A DNA stretch of 11,224 bases, taken from contig CALZMC010000003.1 in the NCBI GenBank assembly GCA_945788455.1, positions 1 through 11,224 of the forward strand, in the 5' to 3' direction. The notes below the pieces were generated by a model. That model was not told the origin of the DNA. It worked only from the letters and a program-made list of their open reading frames with translations, and did not search any database. The first letter of the stretch is position 1; each line of letters opens with the position of its first letter. Shown in pieces: positions 1 to 7,755 of the stretch. Origin of the DNA: an uncultured Clostridia bacterium (GTDB lineage: Bacteria > Bacillota > Clostridia > Oscillospirales > Acutalibacteraceae). Position numbers and translations under genes: made by a program.

Positions 1-426
1 CCTATGCTAATCGGTGGAGGCGTGGGTGTTCCTCCTATGTACAATCTTTGCAAAAGGCTTGTCGAGGCAGGAAAAACTCCTACCGTTATTCTCGGCTTTA
101 ACACAAAGGATGAAATATTCTATGAAAACGAGTTTAAGGCTCTCGGTGTTGAGGTTAGAGTGACTACCGTTGACGGCTCTTACGGAATTAAAGGCTTTGT
201 TACAGACGCGTTTACCGATGACTATGACTATTTCTATACCTGTGGTCCAATGCCAATGTTTAAGGCGATTGAGTCAAAGGTAGCTACATCGGGACAGTAT
301 AGCTTTGAGGAGCGTATGGGCTGTGGCTTTGGCGCTTGTATGGGTTGCAGCTGTAAAACAAAGTATGGAAATAAGCGAATTTGCAAGGATGGTCCCGTTT
401 TGGTAAGGGAGGAGATTATATGGTAG
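1..426 (+). CDS. pyrK: Dihydroorotate dehydrogenase B, electron transfer subunit PyrK (5' partial)
   Basis: This is the C-terminal 141 codons of the FAD/[2Fe-2S] subunit that passes electrons from PyrD to NAD+ in the cytoplasmic class 1B dihydroorotate dehydrogenase. The frame is open through base 1, so the gene starts upstream; full PyrK is usually about 250 residues, so the FAD-binding domain is mostly missing. Numbered from the Met codon at base 4, residues 2-10 (LIGGGVGVP) are the start of the NAD-binding ferredoxin-reductase fold, and CGPMPMF (80-86) is its conserved C-terminal motif. Four cysteines spaced C107-x4-C112-x2-C115-x11-C127 fit the PyrK [2Fe-2S] ligand pattern; C117 is an extra cysteine. 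The stop (424-426) lies inside the start of pyrD, a 7-bp overlap that suggests translational coupling of the two subunits. The identification is secure because both the cofactor motifs and the neighbour agree. Confidence 0.95.
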   Translation, partial: PMLIGGGVGVPPMYNLCKRLVEAGKTPTVILGFNTKDEIFYENEFKALGVEVRVTTVDGSYGIKGFVTDAFTDDYDYFYTCGPMPMFKAIESKVATSGQYSFEERMGCGFGACMGCSCKTKYGNKRICKDGPVLVREEIIW

Positions 427-1331
427 ATTTATCGGTAAACCTTGCCGGAATGGAAATGGATAACCCTATTGTTCCCGCATCGGGTACTTTTGGCTTCGGC
501 AAAGAATTTAAGGATTATTATGACATAAATATTCTCGGCTCTTTTTCATTCAAGGGTACAACAAAGGACGCTCGCTTCGGTAATCCAACACCGAGAATTG
601 CCGAGTGCAAAAACGGTATGATTAACGCAGTCGGTCTTCAAAATCCCGGTGTTCATCACGTTATTGAGCACGAGCTACCTGAAATGAAGAGGTATTTTCA
701 TAAGAGTGTTATTGCTAATGTTTCGGGCTTTAGTGTTGAGGATTATGCCTATACCTGTGAGCTTCTCGACAAGGAGGAGCAGGTCGGTATTTTGGAGGTT
801 AATGTCTCATGCCCTAATGTTCACGGCGGAGGTATGAGCTTTGGAACATCCCCCGAATGTGCTGCCGAGGTAACAAGAGCAGTTAAGGCTGTAACAACAA
901 AGCCTGTGTTTATCAAGCTTTCGCCGAATGTTACTGATATCGTATCTATCGCAAAGGCTTGCGAGGAGGCAGGAGCAGACGGCATTTGTCTAATAAATAC
1001 AATGCTCGGTATGAGAATTGATATAAAACGAAGACAACCGATTATTGCAAATAAAATGGGTGGATTTAGCGGAGATGCAATCTTTCCTGTTGCAGTAAGA
1101 ATGGTTTATCAGGTTTCAAAGGCCTGCAATATTCCTGTTATGGGATGCGGTGGCGTATCGACTGCAAAGGACGTTATCGAGATGATGATGGCAGGTGCTA
1201 CTGCCGTTCAGGTTGGCGCCGCAAATCTTGTAAATCCGTATGCTTGTAAGGATATAATCGAGGCTTTGCCACTTGAATGTGAAAGGCTTGGTATTAATAA
1301 ATTAAGTGATATAATAGGAGTGATTGAGTAA
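420..1331 (+). CDS. pyrD: Dihydroorotate dehydrogenase B (NAD+), catalytic subunit
   Basis: This is the FMN enzyme that oxidises dihydroorotate to orotate, step 4 of UMP synthesis, working with PyrK. The product is 303 residues, normal for the 1B type. NVSCPN (128-133) carries the catalytic-base cysteine C131 typical of class 1 enzymes. SFSFKGTT (41-48), IKLSPN (165-170) and the glycine-rich GCGGVSTAKD (242-251) are FMN and phosphate contacts of the TIM barrel. The ATG at 420 is chosen over an in-frame ATG at 381: it follows a strong GGGAGGAG at 407-414 with 5-nt spacing, and the protein then begins at the conserved VDLSVNLAG. The 39 bases between 381 and 420 encode the PyrK C-terminus. The gene overlaps pyrK by 7 bp and pyrF by 1 bp. 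The adjacent pyrK argues for the NAD-linked 1B form rather than the fumarate-linked 1A form. Confidence 0.97.
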   Translation: MVDLSVNLAGMEMDNPIVPASGTFGFGKEFKDYYDINILGSFSFKGTTKDARFGNPTPRIAECKNGMINAVGLQNPGVHHVIEHELPEMKRYFHKSVIANVSGFSVEDYAYTCELLDKEEQVGILEVNVSCPNVHGGGMSFGTSPECAAEVTRAVKAVTTKPVFIKLSPNVTDIVSIAKACEEAGADGICLINTMLGMRIDIKRRQPIIANKMGGFSGDAIFPVAVRMVYQVSKACNIPVMGCGGVSTAKDVIEMMMAGATAVQVGAANLVNPYACKDIIEALPLECERLGINKLSDIIGVIE

Positions 1332-2029
1332 TGGGTAAGGACGTAATTATTGCTTGTGACTTTTCATCAGCAGAGGCTACATTTGAGTTTCTTGACAAGT
1401 TTACCGAGGAAAAACCATTTGTAAAAATCGGTATGGAGCTTTACTATGCAGAGGGTCCTGCAATCGTAAAGGAAATAAAAAAGAGAGGTCACAAGATTTT
1501 TCTTGATTTAAAGCTACACGATATTCCTAATACAGTCAAAAAGTCAATGTCTGTATTATCAAGACTTGATGTTGATATGACTAACCTGCACGCAGCAGGC
1601 ACTATTGATATGATGAAGGCTGCAGTTGAGGGCTTAACCCGTGAGGACGGCACAAGACCGCTACTTATCGCCGTAACACAGCTAACCTCGACAAGCGAGG
1701 AACGTATGCAAAACGAGCTGTTAATAAACGCATCTATTAACGATACTATCGTTAAGTATGCTAATAATGCAAAGGAAGCAGGGCTTGACGGTGTTGTATG
1801 CTCTCCGCTTGAGGCAGGTATGGTTAAGGATAGCTGCGGAAAGTCATTTATGACTGTTACACCCGGTGTCCGTTTCGCAGACGGCGATGTAGGAGATCAG
1901 GTTAGAGTTACTACTCCTGAAAAGGCAAAGGAAATCGGAAGCGACTATATCGTTGTCGGCAGACCGATTACTGCAAGCGATGACCCTGTTGCCGCTTATA
2001 GAAGATGTGTAAAAGAATTCGTAGATTAA
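1331..2029 (+). CDS. pyrF: Orotidine 5'-phosphate decarboxylase
   Basis: This enzyme decarboxylates OMP to UMP, the last step of de novo UMP synthesis, in the cytoplasm. The 232-residue protein is full length for the bacterial TIM-barrel family. It shows the substrate-binding ACDFSS (8-13), K32 in VKIGMELYY, and the catalytic Asp-x-Lys-x-x-Asp tetrad segment LDLKLHDIPNT (58-68), with D59, K61 and D64. The phosphate-binding C-terminal part contains VTPGVR and VVGRPITAS. The start codon overlaps the pyrD stop as TAATG and is preceded by AGGAGTGA (1316-1323) inside the end of pyrD, so coupled translation is likely. It lies 10 bp before pyrE. All catalytic residues are present and nothing suggests a defect. 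Confidence 0.97.
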   Translation: MGKDVIIACDFSSAEATFEFLDKFTEEKPFVKIGMELYYAEGPAIVKEIKKRGHKIFLDLKLHDIPNTVKKSMSVLSRLDVDMTNLHAAGTIDMMKAAVEGLTREDGTRPLLIAVTQLTSTSEERMQNELLINASINDTIVKYANNAKEAGLDGVVCSPLEAGMVKDSCGKSFMTVTPGVRFADGDVGDQVRVTTPEKAKEIGSDYIVVGRPITASDDPVAAYRRCVKEFVD

Positions 2030-2039
2030 GGAGATACAA

Positions 2040-2696
2040 ATGGAACAGTATAAAAGAGAATTTATTGAATTTTTAGAGAGTGCAAACGTACTGAAGTTCG
2101 GCGATTTCACTGCAAAGAGCGGAAGAAAAATCCCTTATTTTATTAACGCAGGCGAAATTAAAACAGGCGAGCAAATTCAAAAGCTCGGCGAGTTTTATGC
2201 AAAGGCATATTTTGAAAAGGTCGGAAATAAAAAGACGGTTCTTTACGGCCCTGCATACAAGGGTATTCCTATCGCAGTATCAGTTGCAGTTGCTCTGTCA
2301 AAGCACGGTCTTGATGTTCCGTTCTTCTTTAACAGAAAAGAGGCAAAGGATCACGGCGAAGGCGGTGTTTTCGTAGGTTATACTCCAAAGCAAGGCGAGG
2401 AAATCGTTATCGTTGAGGATGTTATAACAGCAGGCACTGCAATCAGAGAAAGTATGTCAATCCTATCCGCTGTTGAGGGCGCAAGGGTTTCTGCCGTATT
2501 CGTTATGGTTGACAGAAAAGAAAAGGGCCAAACCGAAAAATCTGCTATTGCAGAGGTAGGCGAGGAGTTTGGCTTCCCAGTATATTCGGTAGTTGATGTC
2601 TATGATATTATCGAATATCTTGAGGAAGATGAAAAGAACCTCGAAAATGTTAATCGCATAAAGAAATATCTTGAGGTTAACGGAGCAAAAGCATAA
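2040..2696 (+). CDS. pyrE: Orotate phosphoribosyltransferase
   Basis: This enzyme transfers the phosphoribosyl group of PRPP to orotate, giving OMP, the substrate of the PyrF encoded just upstream. The 218-residue product has the type I phosphoribosyltransferase layout. KSGRKIPYF (26-34) is the orotate-contact segment, [11 protein letters not shown] (99-109) is the flexible catalytic loop with its lysines and histidine, and [12 protein letters not shown] (123-134) is the PRPP-binding motif with paired acidic residues. The C-terminal part (about 180-218) is acidic and lysine-rich. The start is supported by AAGGAGAT at 2028-2035. It is 10 bp from pyrF and 31 bp from pyrB, with no terminator in either gap, so it is transcribed with the operon. 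Confidence 0.97.
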   Translation: MEQYKREFIEFLESANVLKFGDFTAKSGRKIPYFINAGEIKTGEQIQKLGEFYAKAYFEKVGNKKTVLYGPAYKGIPIAVSVAVALSKHGLDVPFFFNRKEAKDHGEGGVFVGYTPKQGEEIVIVEDVITAGTAIRESMSILSAVEGARVSAVFVMVDRKEKGQTEKSAIAEVGEEFGFPVYSVVDVYDIIEYLEEDEKNLENVNRIKKYLEVNGAKA

Positions 2697-2727
2697 TTTC
2701 ACTTTTCAAAATGAAAGGATTAATAAT

Positions 2728-3651
2728 ATGCGACATTTAATTGATACAACAGATTTGTCTCTTGAAGAGATTGACGAAATGATATCTCTTGCTATGGATA
2801 TTATTGAGCATAAGGATAAATATTCAAATATCTGTAACGGAAAAAAGCTTGCAACATTGTTTTTTGAGCCAAGCACAAGAACAAGACTATCCTTTGAGGC
2901 GGCAATGTACGAGCTTGGCGGTAATGTTCTTGGCTTTAGTGAGGCAGGCTCATCTTCTGCAACAAAAGGCGAAAGTGTCGAGGATACTATTCGTATGGTG
3001 TCCTGCTATGCAGATATTATTGCTATGCGTCATCCTCTTGAGGGTGCACCGAGAGTTGCAACCTCAAAAACATTAGTGCCGATTATCAATGCAGGAGACG
3101 GCGGTCATGCCCATCCTACACAGACACTTACAGACCTTCTCACTATCTATCGTGAAAAGGGTACATTTGATAATTTGACTGTCGGATTGTGTGGCGACTT
3201 AAAGTTTGGAAGAACAGTACATTCACTAATCAAGGCTATGTGCAGATATAAGAATGTTAAGTTCGTTCTTATTTCTCCAAAGGAGCTTGCCGTTCCCGAA
3301 TATATAAAAACCGATGTTCTTGACAAGAGCGGAAATGAATACATAGAGGTTGAGAAAATGGAGGATGTTATGGACTCACTTGACATTCTCTATATGACTC
3401 GAATTCAGCGCGAGCGCTTTTATTCTGAGGATGAATATCTAAAGCATAAGGATGCGTTTATCCTTGATTTAGAAAAGCTGAAGACTGCCAAGAACAGTCT
3501 TACGATTATGCATCCGCTTCCTCGTGTTAATGAGATTAGCACAGAGGTTGATGACGACCCGAGAGCAAAATATTTTGTTCAGGCATTGAACGGAAAATAT
3601 ATTAGAATGGCTCTTATTATCACATTGCTGAAATGGGGAGGTATTCTGTAA
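2728..3651 (+). CDS. pyrB: Aspartate carbamoyltransferase, catalytic chain
   Basis: This chain condenses carbamoyl phosphate with aspartate to N-carbamoylaspartate, the committed step of pyrimidine synthesis. The 307-residue product matches the usual length. [12 protein letters not shown] (46-57) is the carbamoyl-phosphate signature, ATKGES (78-83) is the loop whose lysine reaches into a neighbouring active site, [13 protein letters not shown] (122-134) contributes catalytic histidine and glutamine, and [10 protein letters not shown] (261-270) is the C-terminal phosphate and aspartate site. The ATG at 2728 is preferred over the in-frame ATG at 2671, because that earlier codon lies inside pyrE and would add 19 unconserved residues. 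GAAAGGA at 2712-2718 precedes the chosen start. The stop overlaps the pyrI start as TAATG, consistent with fixed-ratio production of catalytic and regulatory chains. Confidence 0.97.
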   Translation: MRHLIDTTDLSLEEIDEMISLAMDIIEHKDKYSNICNGKKLATLFFEPSTRTRLSFEAAMYELGGNVLGFSEAGSSSATKGESVEDTIRMVSCYADIIAMRHPLEGAPRVATSKTLVPIINAGDGGHAHPTQTLTDLLTIYREKGTFDNLTVGLCGDLKFGRTVHSLIKAMCRYKNVKFVLISPKELAVPEYIKTDVLDKSGNEYIEVEKMEDVMDSLDILYMTRIQRERFYSEDEYLKHKDAFILDLEKLKTAKNSLTIMHPLPRVNEISTEVDDDPRAKYFVQALNGKYIRMALIITLLKWGGIL

Positions 3652-4061
3652 TGAATATTGACGCTATTGAAAACGGATATGTAATTGACCATATCCCTGC
3701 CGGCAAGGGAATGAAGGTATATGAAATTTTAAATTTAGGCAGTCTTTCCTGTCAGGTTGCCATCATTACAAATGCAAAGTCAAAAAAGGATACTGCAAAG
3801 GATATTATTAAGATTAATGAGCTGATTGACCTTAATCTTGATGTTATCGCATATATTGCTCCTAATGCTACTGTTAATGTTATCAAGGATAGCAAAAGGG
3901 TAGAGAAAAGAACATTATCTCTGCCAAGCGAGATTAAGGGTGTAATTAAGTGTCGAAATCCCCGTTGTATCTGTAATAACGAGGATATCGAGCATATATT
4001 CAGGCTTGTTGACGATAAGGGAACATACCGTTGCCTATATTGCGAAACAAAAGCAAAATAA
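3651..4061 (+). CDS. pyrI: Aspartate carbamoyltransferase regulatory chain
   Basis: This is the allosteric subunit that binds nucleotide effectors and assembles with PyrB trimers into the ATCase holoenzyme. The 136-residue product is somewhat shorter than the roughly 150-residue enterobacterial chain. The N-terminal half is the allosteric domain; it includes GYVIDHIPAGKGMKVYEIL (9-27), typical of PyrI. The C-terminal zinc domain has four cysteines in C101-x4-C106 ... C128-x2-C131, the spacing of the Zn ligands; C108 is an additional cysteine. GGGGAGG at 3635-3641, within the end of pyrB, supports the ATG at 3651; an in-frame ATG at 3633 would give six extra residues inside pyrB. It is the last gene of the operon, followed by a strong terminator. 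Its presence indicates a PyrB-PyrI holoenzyme rather than the unregulated PyrB trimer of many Bacilli. Confidence 0.95.
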   Translation: MNIDAIENGYVIDHIPAGKGMKVYEILNLGSLSCQVAIITNAKSKKDTAKDIIKINELIDLNLDVIAYIAPNATVNVIKDSKRVEKRTLSLPSEIKGVIKCRNPRCICNNEDIEHIFRLVDDKGTYRCLYCETKAK

Positions 4062-4084
4062 AATACTGTAAATTTAGTAAAAAT

Positions 4085-4113
4085 AAAAGCGTTTCCAAAT
4101 GGAAACGCTTTTT
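4085..4113 (+). terminator. Hairpin terminator of the pyr operon, probably bidirectional
   Basis: A perfect 12-bp stem (AAAAGCGTTTCC at 4085-4096 with GGAAACGCTTTT at 4101-4112) encloses an AAAT loop and ends in a T run, 24 bp after the pyrI stop. Read on the - strand, the same hairpin is followed by TTTTATTTTT, so it can also terminate the convergent membrane-protein gene whose stop lies at 4121. Confidence 0.9.
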
Positions 4114-4120
4114 GCTGTGC

Positions 4121-5512
4121 TTATTGATTTATCATATTTATAATATCTGTTTCGGCTACGTGAATTAGTGTTTCGGGGTCTTTGATTATATTCTTGTCAT
4201 AGCAGAAGCTTATCGCCTGTGTAAGTCCAAGCAAAATGAATAGTAGTATAATCTGCTTTGGAGAATTAAAGATATAATCCGTTAGTCCGTATAGCAAATA
4301 TGTAATTGTTGCAGTTAAAACACAAAATACAAGTGTGAATTTTTTACCGCTGTTTGCATTAATTTCAAGTAGCTTTCCAAAGTTACATACGAGAACAACC
4401 GCCAAAATAAACATACCGATGATGCCTAAATTCATCCATGTTTCAATAATAAAATTATGTGCGTGTGGCTTGTTGAGTCCGTATTCCTCTAAAAGTATTC
4501 TTCCTGTCTCCTCAACACCAAAGCCTGTGCCGATAATAAATGCCTTTGCGTGATGAGTGATGTAGTCGATTAGGCTTTGCCATATCTGTAAATGCGCGAT
4601 AGACGAAACCTTAGCCTCTTGACCTGCACTTCCGTTACCGCTGACCTTACCGACAGTCTTGAAAATAAGACCGTATCTTGTAAGAATTGACGGAAGAATA
4701 ATGCAAATTGTAGGAACAAAGATTTGTAATAATTCCTTCCAATGCCTTTTTATTAAAGCAATGAACATAAACAGCCAGCCTGCAATCGCAATAAAACAGC
4801 CTGCTCTTGTCATAGTCGAGCTCATACCTGCGCTGATTAGTAAATTTAAAAAGAAATATCCAAGCTTTTGCTTCTTTTCCTTTGCGTTAAGGAATAGATA
4901 AATTGAAATAGGATATACAATTATCATATAAGATGCGAACAGATTTGGATTAGAGAAAAATCCGCTTGCTCTTGATGACCATGTGTTAGTCCTGATATCG
5001 AATGGCAACCAAGTGTATATCGCCTTGTCTAACCCTTTATAAAACGGAGTAACGAGCACCCATTCCTTAGGTATTTTTTCAAATCTGTATAGAGTGTATG
5101 TACAAATTTGGATAGTGCCGACAAGTCCGTTAATAGCACCTGAAAGCACCATTGTAGATAAAATTCTGTCAATTTTTCTTCTCGTTCTTGCAAGATTATA
5201 TATCATAACCTCGACCAAAAACATACCCCACCATAAGCCTGCCGTGCCTAAGGTTGAAAGCAGGGTGGGCGACCATAGTGTGCTGACGAGTGCGAGTGTC
5301 ATAAACGCCATCATCAGCTTTCCGAGTGTTCCGACCTTTGCTTTTTTACCCTCTCTTGTCCATTGCCTTTTAAATACTATAAAGCCTATAAAAAGCAAAA
5401 AAGGACTGACATATTCAGGCAAAATAGGAAAGAAAAATATAATAGCCACAAGCCAATACCAAGCGGGATTTTCCGTATAGTTGGCTTTAAGCTGATTAAT
5501 TATCTTTTTCAT
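4121..5512 (-). CDS. O-antigen ligase / Wzy-type polymerase family membrane protein
   Basis: This is a 463-residue polytopic membrane protein with roughly ten or more hydrophobic segments, the first near residues 18-47. Family marks are ASGFFSNPNLFASY (182-195), the TMTRAG motif (233-238), GTGFG (328-332), and KPHAHNFIIE (348-357) followed by GIIGM (363-367). Together these form the Wzy_C/O-antigen ligase signature, with R181 in the large-loop region and H350/H352 as candidate functional residues. Known members join or polymerise lipid-linked glycans on the outer face of the membrane, so a role in cell-wall or capsular polysaccharide assembly is likely; the substrate cannot be read from the sequence. 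No glycosyltransferase or flippase gene adjoins it, which is unusual for this family. The start is preceded by GAGG (5527-5530) at a long 14-nt spacing, and an in-frame stop lies upstream, so no longer start is likely. The C-terminal roughly 25 residues are hydrophilic. Confidence 0.82.
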   Translation of the reverse strand: MKKIINQLKANYTENPAWYWLVAIIFFFPILPEYVSPFLLFIGFIVFKRQWTREGKKAKVGTLGKLMMAFMTLALVSTLWSPTLLSTLGTAGLWWGMFLVEVMIYNLARTRRKIDRILSTMVLSGAINGLVGTIQICTYTLYRFEKIPKEWVLVTPFYKGLDKAIYTWLPFDIRTNTWSSRASGFFSNPNLFASYMIIVYPISIYLFLNAKEKKQKLGYFFLNLLISAGMSSTMTRAGCFIAIAGWLFMFIALIKRHWKELLQIFVPTICIILPSILTRYGLIFKTVGKVSGNGSAGQEAKVSSIAHLQIWQSLIDYITHHAKAFIIGTGFGVEETGRILLEEYGLNKPHAHNFIIETWMNLGIIGMFILAVVLVCNFGKLLEINANSGKKFTLVFCVLTATITYLLYGLTDYIFNSPKQIILLFILLGLTQAISFCYDKNIIKDPETLIHVAETDIINMINQ

Positions 5513-5567
5513 AATTATAATTATAGCCTCATTATTTTAACATAAAATTGATTTTGATTTCACAAAC

Positions 5568-5596
5568 ATAATACTATATTGTACTGCATTTTGCAA
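5568..5596 (-). promoter_or_regulatory. Candidate SigA-type promoter for the O-antigen ligase-like gene
   Basis: Read on the - strand, TTGCAA (5591-5596) and TATTAT (5568-5573) are separated by 17 bp, giving a transcript leader of about 50 nt. A second overlapping option with 17-bp spacing is TTGATA (5598-5603) with AATATA (5575-5580). The region is very AT-rich, so chance matches are common. Confidence 0.4.
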
Positions 5597-5653
5597 GTAT
5601 CAAGATATTTACAATATAGTTATATATTTTTTACAATTACAAAAAATATTTAG

Positions 5654-5682
5654 TTGAAATGGCTTATTAAATATAGTATAAT
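5654..5682 (+). promoter_or_regulatory. SigA-type promoter for the first foldase gene
   Basis: TTGAAA (5654-5659) and a perfect TATAAT (5677-5682) lie exactly 17 bp apart, predicting a start of transcription near 5689 and a leader of about 36 nt before the ATG at 5725. The gap from 5513 to 5724 holds only this and the divergent candidate promoter; I see no RNA gene or short ORF in it. Confidence 0.7.
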
Positions 5683-5724
5683 ACTTTTAATCTATTATAA
5701 AAATAACTTGCTGGGAGAGTTAAT

Positions 5725-7644
5725 ATGGATAAAAAAGATTTAGAGCAGGAGCTTGAAAATAACACTCAAGGTCTTGACGAAGCAGAAAATCAAGAAAACG
5801 AGTCTGTTAATAACGTGACCTCTGAAAACGACATTGCCGAGGAGAATGCCAAAGAAAGCAGTGAGTGGCAGTTTGACGCCGAAGCTCCGACAATTTCAGA
5901 TGATGTTCTTGAGGGAAAGGAATTCGAAATTGACGCAGCAGAGCTTGAAATTCCAACGGCAGAAACAGATTTAGAAGAAAGCAATAACGATAGCGACAAA
6001 ATCGTATTAAGCAAGAAAAAAATTAAGCAAATACCTATCTATATTCTTGCAGGAATTCTTGCTGTTCTTATTGTAATTTTAGGAGTTAAGTATTTTACAA
6101 TTCCAAACGGCAAGGAGGGCGCCCTAATGAATCCTCCTGCAGTAGTTGCTTCTGTTGCCGGTGAAAAGGTCAGCGTTGGTATGTTCAATTACTATTATTC
6201 AAGCCTTGTAAATTATTATGAAAAGTATGCGGCATACGGCTACTATGACTTAAATACATCAATCAGCTATGACGAGCAATTCACAACCGATGAAGAAGGC
6301 AACAAAATTACATGGTCTCAATTCTTCAAGGATAAAGCATTAGAGGAGATTGAGCAGATTACGGCTCTTTATCATTCTGCAAAAAAAGCAGGCATTAAGC
6401 TCACAGAAACCCAAGAGGGTAACATTGAAGACCAAATTGAACAGCTAAAGCAATCGGCATCAAGCGAGGGCATTTCACTAAACGAGTATATCGTTAACAG
6501 CTTTGGCGATAATTGTACCGTTGATACTATCGAAACAATGCTTGAACAGTATTATATCACAGCGAATTACAGAGGTATGCTTGCTGCTCAAAACAAGATT
6601 GATGACGAGCAGATTGATGATTATTTTGATGCCCACAAGGAAAATTACTATAAGATTAATTTCAGCTATATTGCTTGTGAATATGATACAACAGACGAAA
6701 ATACAACTGCAAAGTCAAAGAAAACAGTTGAAGACATTATGTCAAAGATTACAGACAGACAGTCGATTGTTGATTTAGTTCCTGTTGTTTATAAGGATTA
6801 CATCGAACAAGATGTAAAGAATGCGATGAGTAACGACAGTAAGCTGACTGAAAAGCAGGCTCGAAAGGAAGCTATTGCAACCTATGAGCAGAGCATTGAC
6901 GGTACTATTACAGGCTCTGATTCTCCATTCGGCGAAGAAATAAATAAATGGATTTTCGATGATGCAACAAAGATTGGCTCAAAGAATTACTACATTGACG
7001 ATGAAACAGGATATGCTTATATCATCCTAAAAACAGAAATGGCAACTCTCGATGAAGAGGAGGTTTATTCTGTAAGACATATTCTTATCACTCCTGAACA
7101 GGAGGATGCAGAAAACGATGCAGAAACAGGAAGTCCAAAGTATTCTGACGAGGCTTGGGCTGAGGCAGAAAAGAAAGCAAAGGAAGTTCTTGACGAGTAC
7201 AATAGTGGCGACAAGAGCGAATATTCATTTGCTTTGCTTGCAGAGAAATACACTACCGATACTGCATCAACATCATCAGGCTCAAGCGGTTCGTTTGGCG
7301 GTCTTTATGAAGGTGTAACGAAAGGAACTATGGTTCCGAACTTTGAAAATTGGGCATTAGACGATAGCAGAAAATACGGCGATGTTGATATTGTTAAGAG
7401 TGATTACGGCTATCATATTATGTTCTTTGTAAACAAGCTTCCAAAATATAAGTCATCAATTATTACACAAATAAGAACAGATAACGAAAAAGAAATCGTT
7501 GATAATGCAAAGGTAAAGATTAAGGACAAGAAGATTGACAAGGCAGTCGCAAAGTACAACGAATCTAAAAAAGAAGAAGCATTGACTTCTCCTGACGGCG
7601 TTGTAAAGACAACTGCAGCTAAATCTACATCCGATGCTAATTGA
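5725..7644 (+). CDS. Membrane-anchored PPIC-type (parvulin) peptidyl-prolyl isomerase, PrsA/SurA-like foldase
   Basis: This 639-residue type II membrane protein probably helps fold exported proteins outside the membrane. Residues 1-100 form a strongly acidic, low-complexity cytoplasmic tail rich in Asp, Glu, Asn and Ser, ending in a basic patch (SKKKIKQ). One hydrophobic segment (about 103-124) follows. A SurA/PrsA-like helical N-domain covers about 140-307. A parvulin-like region at about 308-442 lacks the RHIL and GYHI histidines and carries an insertion, so it looks degenerate. A conserved PPIC domain at about 447-570 has VRHILI with H452, a serine/glycine-rich stretch then FGGLYEG (524-530), and YGYHIMFF with H564. 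A Lys-rich tail follows. There is no lipobox cysteine, so it is not a classical PrsA lipoprotein. The start has GGGAGAG at 5713-5719. It is paralogous to the next gene downstream. PPIase activity is inferred from the conserved domain; clients are unknown. Confidence 0.85.
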   Translation: MDKKDLEQELENNTQGLDEAENQENESVNNVTSENDIAEENAKESSEWQFDAEAPTISDDVLEGKEFEIDAAELEIPTAETDLEESNNDSDKIVLSKKKIKQIPIYILAGILAVLIVILGVKYFTIPNGKEGALMNPPAVVASVAGEKVSVGMFNYYYSSLVNYYEKYAAYGYYDLNTSISYDEQFTTDEEGNKITWSQFFKDKALEEIEQITALYHSAKKAGIKLTETQEGNIEDQIEQLKQSASSEGISLNEYIVNSFGDNCTVDTIETMLEQYYITANYRGMLAAQNKIDDEQIDDYFDAHKENYYKINFSYIACEYDTTDENTTAKSKKTVEDIMSKITDRQSIVDLVPVVYKDYIEQDVKNAMSNDSKLTEKQARKEAIATYEQSIDGTITGSDSPFGEEINKWIFDDATKIGSKNYYIDDETGYAYIILKTEMATLDEEEVYSVRHILITPEQEDAENDAETGSPKYSDEAWAEAEKKAKEVLDEYNSGDKSEYSFALLAEKYTTDTASTSSGSSGSFGGLYEGVTKGTMVPNFENWALDDSRKYGDVDIVKSDYGYHIMFFVNKLPKYKSSIITQIRTDNEKEIVDNAKVKIKDKKIDKAVAKYNESKKEEALTSPDGVVKTTAAKSTSDAN

Positions 7645-7655
7645 TAAAATAATAC

Positions 7656-7684
7656 TTGTAATATTTTCTGTTTTAGTGTAAAAT
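7656..7684 (+). promoter_or_regulatory. Candidate SigA-type promoter for the second foldase gene
   Basis: TTGTAA (7656-7661) and TAAAAT (7679-7684) are 17 bp apart, starting 12 bp after the upstream stop codon. This suggests that the second foldase gene can be transcribed independently, though read-through is also possible since no terminator separates the two genes. Confidence 0.45.
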
Positions 7685-7703
7685 ACATTTTATATGATGA
7701 ATT

Positions 7704-7728
7704 AGGAGAAAGAATTTCGCTTTTTCCT
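7704..7728 (+). other. 5'-leader hairpin upstream of the second foldase gene
   Basis: AGGAGAAAG (7704-7712) can pair with CTTTTTCCT (7720-7728) in a 9-bp stem with one G-U pair and a 7-nt loop. There is no T run after it, so it is not a standard terminator. It sits between the candidate transcription start and the true ribosome binding site (AAAGGATG, 7741-7748). It may stabilise the mRNA or affect translation; it may also be chance. Confidence 0.3.
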
Positions 7729-7755
7729 TGAATACTGTAAAAAGGATGAATAAAA

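Noticed and set aside
381..419. Longer start for pyrD at 381
   Set aside because: It would use bases coding for the PyrK C-terminus and add residues not seen in PyrD. A strong ribosome binding site sits just before the ATG at 420.
2671..2727. Longer start for pyrB inside pyrE
   Set aside because: The extra 19 residues are unlike PyrB, and a ribosome binding site at 2712-2718 precedes the ATG at 2728.
5094..5480. 128-codon + strand open frame antisense to the O-antigen ligase-like gene
   Set aside because: The - strand protein has family motifs throughout. The + strand frame is a complement of hydrophobic codons with no good ribosome binding site.
5585..5595. Short dyad TGCATTTTGCA, with its reverse complement also at 11206-11216, as a shared operator
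   Set aside because: It is an 11-bp AT-rich dyad occurring once near a promoter and once past a different promoter, at unlike positions. Chance is the simpler explanation.
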